Assembly (NCBI GenBank): GCA_000720805.1
Contig: JODI01000041.1
Location: 1-64,000, forward strand
Source of the DNA: Streptomyces violaceoruber
Lineage (GTDB): Bacteria; Actinomycetota; Actinomycetes; Streptomycetales; Streptomycetaceae
Direction of reading: 5' to 3'
Length of the DNA stretch: 64,000 nucleotides
Shown here: one piece after another, positions 58,995 through 64,000 of the stretch
Layout of the letters: each line of letters starts with the position of its first letter
Numbering within the stretch: the first letter of the stretch is position 1
Notes under the pieces: generated by a model
Database searches by the model: none
What the model was told of the DNA's origin: nothing
The model's input: only the letters and a program-made list of their open reading frames with translations
Translations under genes and position numbers: made by a program

Positions 58995-60155
58995 ATGATG
59001 ACGTTCCGTCAGCTCGCCTCCACCGCCGCGCTGGCCGCGCTCGGCCTCGGCCTCATGGCGCCCGCCGCGAGCGCCGCGGAGCCGAAGCGGACCACGCTCC
59101 AGGCGAGTGTGGACGCCATCCGGAAGACCGGCACCGTCGGCGTCCTCGCCCAGTCGACGGGCCCGCGGGGCAAGCGGTACGCGACCGCCGGGGTGGCCGA
59201 CCGGAGCACTAGGGAAGCGGTGGACGTCCGCGACCGGTTCCGGATCGCCAGCGCCACCAAGACGTTCGTCGCCACGGTGATGCTGCAACTCGTCGGTGAG
59301 GGACGGGTGTCGCTGGACGACACCGTCGAGAAGTGGCTGCCGGGAGTGGTGTCCGGCCACGGCAACGACGGCGGCAGGATCACCGTGCGGCAGCTGCTGA
59401 ACCACACCAGCGGGCTGTACAACTACACCGAGGACTTCCCCGAGATCGCCAGTGTGGCCGGGTTCCAGGCCGACCGGTACACCACCTGGACCGACGAGCA
59501 GCTGGTCGCCGTCGCGACGCGGCACGCGCCGGACTTCGCGCCCGGCGCCAAGTGGGCGTACTCCAACACCAACTACATCCTGGCCGGAATGATCATCGAG
59601 AAGGCCACGGGCAGGAGCTGGCAGCAGGAGGTGACCCGGCGCATCGTCCGTCCGCTGGGCCTGCGCGACACCCTCGCCCCCGGCACCTCCTCCCGCATCC
59701 CCGGCCCGCACCTGCGCGGCTACTCCAGCTTCGGCGAATCCCGCCCGGCGATCGACGTCACCGACTTCAACCCGTCGGCGGGAGATGCGGCCGGTGCCAT
59801 GATCAGCACCACCGGCGACCTGAGCCGCTTCTTCTCGGCCCTCCTGGGCGGCCGGCTGCTGCGCCCGGCCCAACTGGCCGAGATGAAGACGACCGTACGG
59901 GCCGCCGACATGGACGTCGTCTGGCCCGGTGCCCGCTACGGCCTCGGCCTGATGGAGATCCCCCTGTCCTGCGGCGGGGTCTACTACAGCCACGGCGGAG
60001 ACCTGCCCGGCTACACCACCCGGGACGGCGTCAGCCCGGACGGCCGCCGCGTCGTCGTCACCGAGGCGACCGGCGACGGGGCACCCGACCTCTCCACGGA
60101 GAAGGCGCAGAGCGACCTGATCGAGGGCGAACTGTGCGCCCCCGGCTGGAAGTAG
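58995..60155 (+). CDS. Secreted serine hydrolase (beta-lactamase class C / D,D-peptidase fold)
   Basis: 386 residues from ATG 58995 with AGGGAGAAA upstream. Signal peptide MMTFRQLASTAALAALGLGL...ASAA. Catalytic motifs: FRIASATKTFVATVM (Ser 86, Lys 89), KWAYSNTNYILAG (Tyr-x-Asn) and YYSHGGDLPGYTTR (His-Gly-Gly). The layout matches Streptomyces D-alanyl-D-alanine carboxypeptidase/esterase-like proteins (R61 relatives). Extracellular peptidoglycan or ester hydrolysis is likely. Monocistronic. Confidence 0.9.
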   Translation: MMTFRQLASTAALAALGLGLMAPAASAAEPKRTTLQASVDAIRKTGTVGVLAQSTGPRGKRYATAGVADRSTREAVDVRDRFRIASATKTFVATVMLQLVGEGRVSLDDTVEKWLPGVVSGHGNDGGRITVRQLLNHTSGLYNYTEDFPEIASVAGFQADRYTTWTDEQLVAVATRHAPDFAPGAKWAYSNTNYILAGMIIEKATGRSWQQEVTRRIVRPLGLRDTLAPGTSSRIPGPHLRGYSSFGESRPAIDVTDFNPSAGDAAGAMISTTGDLSRFFSALLGGRLLRPAQLAEMKTTVRAADMDVVWPGARYGLGLMEIPLSCGGVYYSHGGDLPGYTTRDGVSPDGRRVVVTEATGDGAPDLSTEKAQSDLIEGELCAPGWK

Positions 60156-60229
60156 CGGCGTCGGACGGGCGGCCTCGGACGCGGCGCTCGCCGAACGGGC
60201 CCGCCGGGGACCTGGGGGACCGGCCGCCG

Positions 60230-62749
60230 TCAGCCGGGATCCCCGCCGTCCGCCGCCCCCTCGATGACCTGTTCCGCCCAGATCGTCTTGCCCTTGGGGG
60301 TGGGGCGGGTGCCCCAGCGATCGGTGAGGTGGGCGACCAGGAGAAGGCCGCGGCCGCCCTCGTCGTAGGTGCGGGCGCGGCGCATGCGGGGGGCCGTGTC
60401 GCTGGCGTCGGAGACCTCGCAGATGAGGTTCCGGTCGTGGATGAGGCGCAGCTGGATGGGGGGCTCGGCGTGCCGGATGGCGTTGGTGACCAGTTCGCTG
60501 ACGATCAGTTCGGTGACGAAGGCGTTGTCGGTCAGGCCCCAGGTGGCGAGCTGGTCGACCGCGTTCTTGCGGGTCTCGGCGACGGCGGCGGGGTCGGGGG
60601 GAATGGTCCAGGTGGCGACCCGGTCCGTGTCGAGGGCCCGGGTGCGGGCGAGGAGCAGTGCCACGTCGTCCACGGGCCGTCCGGGCAGCGTGGACGCGAG
60701 CACCGCGTCGCACAGGTTCTCAAGGGAGGCGGCGGGCCGGGTGAGGGCCTGGCGCAGCCGGGCGACGCCGGCGTCGATGTCGGTGTCGCGGGACTCGACC
60801 AGGCCGTCGGTGTAGAGGGCGAGCAGACTGCCCTCCGTAAGTTCCGTCTCGACCGACTCGAAGGGCAGTCCACCGAGCCCCAGTGGTGGGCCCGCGGGCA
60901 GGTCGAGCAGTTCCACGGTGCCGTCCGGGCTCACCACCATCGGCAGCGGATGCCCCGCCCGGGCGACCACGCACAGGCGGGACACGGGGTCGTAGACGGC
61001 GTACAGACAGGTCGCGCCGACGTCTCCTGCGCTCTCCCCGTCCCGGGCGGGGGCGGCACCCTGGTCCGGTCCCTCCGCCTCGGCGGCCAGGCGGCCCACC
61101 AGGTCGTCGAGGTGGGTGAGCAGTTCGTCGGGCGGCAGGTCTATGTCGGCGAGGGTACGGACGGCGGTCCGCAGCCGTCCCATGGTCGCGGAGGCGTGGA
61201 TGCCGTGGCCCACCACGTCACCAACGACCAGCGCCACCCTGGCCCCGGACAGCGGGATCACGTCGAACCAGTCGCCGCCCACCCCGGCCCGGGCACCGGC
61301 GGGCAGGTAGCGGGTGGCGACCTCCACCGCGGCCTGCTCGGGCAGCCGCTGCGGCAGCAGGCTGCGTTGCAGGGTGACCGCGGTGCCGCGTTCGCGGGTG
61401 TAGCGGCGGGCGTTGTCGATGCAGACGGCCGCCCTGGACGCCAGCTCCTCGGCCAGTACCAGATCGTCCTCCTGGAACCCGTCGGCGTGCCGGTGTCGCA
61501 TGAAGACGGCGACTCCCAGGGTGGTGCCGCGGGCCGACAGGGGCACGGTCATCATCGAGTGGATACCGAAGGCGCGGACCCGGGCGGCCCGCGGCGGGTC
61601 CTGTGCCACCCAGCGGGCCATCATGGGCTCGTTCACCTGGTACAGCGCGGCACGCCCCGCCCGCAGGCTCCGCACATGCGGCGAGTTTCCGGGGTACTCG
61701 TCCACCTCGCCCGGGGCGATGACAGCCTCGGGGACGCCCGGCAGCACGGACTGGTGGGCGGCGCGCCGCAGGGCCAGGGGAGGCCCCTGCGTCCGCGCTT
61801 CCGGGTACTGCTCCCCCGCCGCCACCACGGGACCGGCGCCCTCCTCGTCCGGCGAGGTCAGCAGGTCGACGCTGATGAAGTCGGCGAGTTCCGGGACCGC
61901 GACGTCCGCGAGCTCCTGCGCGGTCCGGGTGACGTCGAGTGTGCTGCCGATCCGCCGGCCGGACTCGGCGATCAGCTGGAGGCGTTTGCGGGCCCAGTGC
62001 TGCTCGGTGATGTCGTGCGCGGACAGACAGACACCGCGGGTGCGGCCGGCCCCGTCCCGCAGCGGGGACATCACGACCGACCAGGCGTGCTCACGGGCCT
62101 CTCCGGGAACCCGCAGGTAGTTCTCGCGATACTGCCTCTCACCGCTCTCCAGCACCCGCAGCATGTCGTGCTCGGCCAGCTCGCCCGCCTCGTTGTCCAC
62201 GATCTCCGGCACCCGCAGTCCGCGCATGTCCTCCTCGGTGAGGTCCAACGACCGCTCCATGTCCGCGTTGGCCCGCCGCAGCCGGAGGGTGGTGTCGTAC
62301 AGGGCGAGCGCACAGCACGGCGACTGCGCGAAACCCCACGCCACCAGGTCCTCGTCGAGCGCCCGGTACTCCTGCCCGGCCAGCGCGGACAACACCAGCC
62401 ACGCACCGCCGCCCTCACCTCCGCCGTCCGGCGCCGGGTGGTGGTGTGCCAGCACGCGGGCGTCCACACGGTGCCCGTCCCGGTGCCTGAGAGCGAGCGT
62501 TCCGTGCCATCTCGGCAGCCGGGCGAAGGGCGGGAGCTCCGCCGTCGCGGGCTCCTCGGCAAGCAGTACGGTGGCCGGGCGGCCCAGGATCCGCGCGGCC
62601 GTGTACCCGAGCAGCCGTCGGGCACCGTCACTCCAGGCGGTCACCCGGCCGCGCTCGTCGACAGTGGCCCGCGCGGTGAGCGCCTCCTGGACGACGTCCT
62701 CGACGGCACTCACTGCCTGGCCGCCGACCCCGCCGCCGCGTCGCTCCAT
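60230..62749 (-). CDS. Multidomain SpoIIE-type phosphatase with PAS, GAF and HATPase domains
   Basis: 839 residues. PAS-like domains at about 15-125 and 135-255 (ANADMERSLDLTEEDMRGLR; CLSAHDITEQHWARKRLQLI). GAF domain ~270-430 (GRRIGSTLDVTRTAQELADV; GIHSMMTVPLSARGTTLGVA). PP2C/SpoIIE phosphatase ~445-665 (AGARAGVGGDWFDVIPLSGA, LVVGDVVGHGIHASATMGRL, SLLALYTDGLVESRDTDIDA). HATPase_c anti-sigma-kinase-like domain ~690-830 (FVTELIVSELVTNAIRHAEP, DEGGRGLLLVAHLTDRWGTR). This set occurs in actinobacterial partner-switching regulators that control alternative sigma factors by dephosphorylating anti-anti-sigma proteins. Input signal unknown. Confidence 0.93.
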   Translation of the reverse strand: MERRGGGVGGQAVSAVEDVVQEALTARATVDERGRVTAWSDGARRLLGYTAARILGRPATVLLAEEPATAELPPFARLPRWHGTLALRHRDGHRVDARVLAHHHPAPDGGGEGGGAWLVLSALAGQEYRALDEDLVAWGFAQSPCCALALYDTTLRLRRANADMERSLDLTEEDMRGLRVPEIVDNEAGELAEHDMLRVLESGERQYRENYLRVPGEAREHAWSVVMSPLRDGAGRTRGVCLSAHDITEQHWARKRLQLIAESGRRIGSTLDVTRTAQELADVAVPELADFISVDLLTSPDEEGAGPVVAAGEQYPEARTQGPPLALRRAAHQSVLPGVPEAVIAPGEVDEYPGNSPHVRSLRAGRAALYQVNEPMMARWVAQDPPRAARVRAFGIHSMMTVPLSARGTTLGVAVFMRHRHADGFQEDDLVLAEELASRAAVCIDNARRYTRERGTAVTLQRSLLPQRLPEQAAVEVATRYLPAGARAGVGGDWFDVIPLSGARVALVVGDVVGHGIHASATMGRLRTAVRTLADIDLPPDELLTHLDDLVGRLAAEAEGPDQGAAPARDGESAGDVGATCLYAVYDPVSRLCVVARAGHPLPMVVSPDGTVELLDLPAGPPLGLGGLPFESVETELTEGSLLALYTDGLVESRDTDIDAGVARLRQALTRPAASLENLCDAVLASTLPGRPVDDVALLLARTRALDTDRVATWTIPPDPAAVAETRKNAVDQLATWGLTDNAFVTELIVSELVTNAIRHAEPPIQLRLIHDRNLICEVSDASDTAPRMRRARTYDEGGRGLLLVAHLTDRWGTRPTPKGKTIWAEQVIEGAADGGDPG

Positions 62750-62883
62750 GGTCGCTCATCTCGCTCTCGCCGCGTACTCTCCCGCGTTCACTTCGCATGC
62801 CATGACATTCGTCCTATTTTTTTCCAGTATTCCGCAGGAAACGGTGATCCTGTACCGAATACCGGGAAAAGCCGAGTTCCGGG

Positions 62884-63321
62884 TCACAGGGAACGAGAGA
62901 GCTGTTCGCGCACCCACGCGTGATCGGGATTGACGTGCGGCCGCCCCGCCACGAAGACGGTCGGCACGGTCTCGTTGCCCCCGTTGACCGCCCGCACCGC
63001 TGCGGCGCCGGCCGGGTCACGCCAGATGTCGACCCAGTGGGCTCGGCGAGCGCCCCGGCCCAGCCGGATGCGCAGTCGCAGGCAGTACGTGCACCCTGCC
63101 CGCCAGAACACGACCGGCCGGCCGTCGACCGCGCTGCGGCGCTGCGCCTCCAGCGCACCGATCGACCTCGGGAACATCAGCGGCGAGTTCACGCCGGCGA
63201 GCAGCACGAACACCACCAGGAGCACTCCGGCTCCGACGGGGCTCCCCTCGAGGACCAGCCCCGTCGCACCGACCGAGCCGCTGAGCACGAACAGCGTCGG
63301 CAGGATCCAGGCGCGCATCAT
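62884..63321 (-). CDS. Membrane-linked glutaredoxin/mycoredoxin-like protein
   Basis: 145 residues from ATG 63321. Two N-terminal helices (AWILPTLFVLSGSVGATGLV and GAGVLLVVFVLLAGVNSPLM) precede a glutaredoxin fold with PVVFWRAGCTYCLRLRIRLG (CxxC redox site), VDIWRDPAGAAAVRAVNGGN and ETVPTVFVAGRPHVNP (cis-Pro). A mycothiol-dependent thiol reductase role at the membrane is probable in this mycothiol-using lineage. Single gene; a short AT-rich leader separates it from the phosphatase gene. Confidence 0.85.
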   Translation of the reverse strand: MMRAWILPTLFVLSGSVGATGLVLEGSPVGAGVLLVVFVLLAGVNSPLMFPRSIGALEAQRRSAVDGRPVVFWRAGCTYCLRLRIRLGRGARRAHWVDIWRDPAGAAAVRAVNGGNETVPTVFVAGRPHVNPDHAWVREQLSRSL

Positions 63322-63453
63322 GACGACACAGGTTACCGCCGAGCCGCATCGGCACGGCCCGGCGCGGGACACACCATGACGCCCCCACCGTGGTCCGCTC
63401 AGCCGGTTCAGGGCTGTCAGGACGGTGAGGGCGTACGACGGCTGCCGTGCCGC

Positions 63454-63600
63454 TCAGCCGTAGAGGGCCACCCGGGGGTGCAGCGTGCCCTGGGCGGACG
63501 GGTTCAGGACGGTGACCCGGTACCGCTCGGTGAGGGTCTCGCCCGGCGACAGGGTGCGCTGCGTGGTCGTGAGGTCGGTGAACAGCGTGCCGGTCTGCCC
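63454..63600 (-). pseudogene. C-terminal remnant of a secreted protein
   Basis: The minus-strand tail GTLFTDLTTTQRTLSPGETL...LNPSAQGTLHPRVALYG with stop at 63454 reads as the final beta strands of a surface or secreted protein. Upstream, the same frame turns Arg-rich and non-coding, with no start. Tentative. Confidence 0.35.
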
Positions 63601-63913
63601 GTGGGGGGGAGAGAGACGGAGGGGGCGTGACACACACGCGGACCGGACGGTCGTCGGTGCCCGTCGGATCGGCCGAACGACCGAGGCGGACGGCCCCTGT
63701 TGACGGCCCGACGGCTGAACGGCCGAAGCGTGCGACAGGCGGACAACAAGCGGACGACGCCCCTGCTGCCACCGTTTCAGAGTTCCATCGCACTGCTCGT
63801 GGATATTTCGTGGATACCCCTCGGTAGACCGCCTGGTGATCGCTTTGCAGCCATACCGGACTGCTAACTTCCGCTTCACCGGCCGGGGGAACCATCGAAG
63901 CCGGTACCAGAAC

Positions 63914-64000
63914 ATGACAAGTGAATCTGGACGGAATGCCTTGCGTACTTCTCGTAAAGACCGACCGGGAAGGCACCGCTGGCGGGTGCCCAAGAGCCGA
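63914..64000 (+). CDS. Start of a protein running off the window
   Basis: ATG 63914 opens 29 codons (MTSESGRNALRTSRKDRPGR...) to the window end without a stop. The basic, Arg/Ser-rich beginning would suit the n-region of a signal sequence or a DNA-binding protein. The preceding 200 bases are comparatively AT-rich, as expected of a promoter. Nothing more can be said. Confidence 0.35.
   Translation, partial: MTSESGRNALRTSRKDRPGRHRWRVPKSR

Noticed and set aside
63780..63913. c-di-AMP (ydaO-type) riboswitch before the last gene
   Set aside because: A few GGGGGA-like and CCTCGGT pieces are present but the conserved core order is missing.

Overview
The window is high-GC actinobacterial DNA, almost certainly a Streptomyces chromosome arm or near-core segment. 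The evidence is strong G/C bias at third codon positions, GTG starts, GGAGG-type ribosome sites, rare TTA (bldA-type) codons, and Streptomyces-typical families (ECF41 sigma factor, DUF5707, DUF5990, DUF5994, ALF repeats, PAS-GAF-SpoIIE phosphatase).

1-5.3 kb: the end of a GDP-mannose 4,6-dehydratase gene, then three decayed genes (two methyltransferases and a WecG/TagA-like glycosyltransferase), then an intact methyltransferase/APH-kinase pair and an atypical MraY/WecA-like membrane protein. This looks like the edge of a degenerating surface-polysaccharide cluster. 5.5-11.1 kb is core-like: an EtfD-like iron-sulfur membrane reductase, a 34-bp tandem repeat array, a Yip1-family protein, a phosphoribosyltransferase, dcd, a tiny zinc-ribbon protein and tRNA-Gly(CCC).

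11.1-26.3 kb is an accessory island inserted at the 3' end of tRNA-Gly(CCC). The tRNA 3' end, including its terminator, recurs at 26.25 kb, and a diverged copy lies at 21.73 kb, so two segments appear to sit in tandem. The integrase and excisionase next to the tRNA are both frameshifted, so the island is probably fixed. Its cargo includes several unrecognised small genes, decayed genes, secreted proteins, an ALF-repeat protein, an alpha/beta hydrolase, an SGNH esterase, a GH5 cellulase and two lipoproteins.

26.4-38.0 kb: a secreted VCBS-repeat protein, a large exported GH78 alpha-L-rhamnosidase with LacI-type palindromes upstream and a TTA codon, a malic enzyme, and a tight plus-strand operon (SDR, class I mannose-6-phosphate isomerase homologue, alpha/beta hydrolase, xylose-isomerase-like TIM barrel). 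Together with the island's GH5 and esterase this suggests plant-polysaccharide use.

38.5-52 kb: photolyase with an SDR/DUF2867 partner, a MurJ-type flippase, a monooxygenase, a membrane Ser/Thr kinase translationally coupled to a membrane protein with a related ectodomain, an ECF41 sigma factor next to a FAD oxidoreductase, and small conserved proteins. 52-64 kb: Fpg/Nei glycosylase, an FtsX/MacB ABC exporter with a tiny membrane protein, divergent from a NarL-type two-component pair, a secreted serine hydrolase, a SpoIIE-type phosphatase, a membrane-linked glutaredoxin-like protein, and the start of a gene cut by the window end.

All assignments come from reading motifs in the translated sequence. 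No database search was run.
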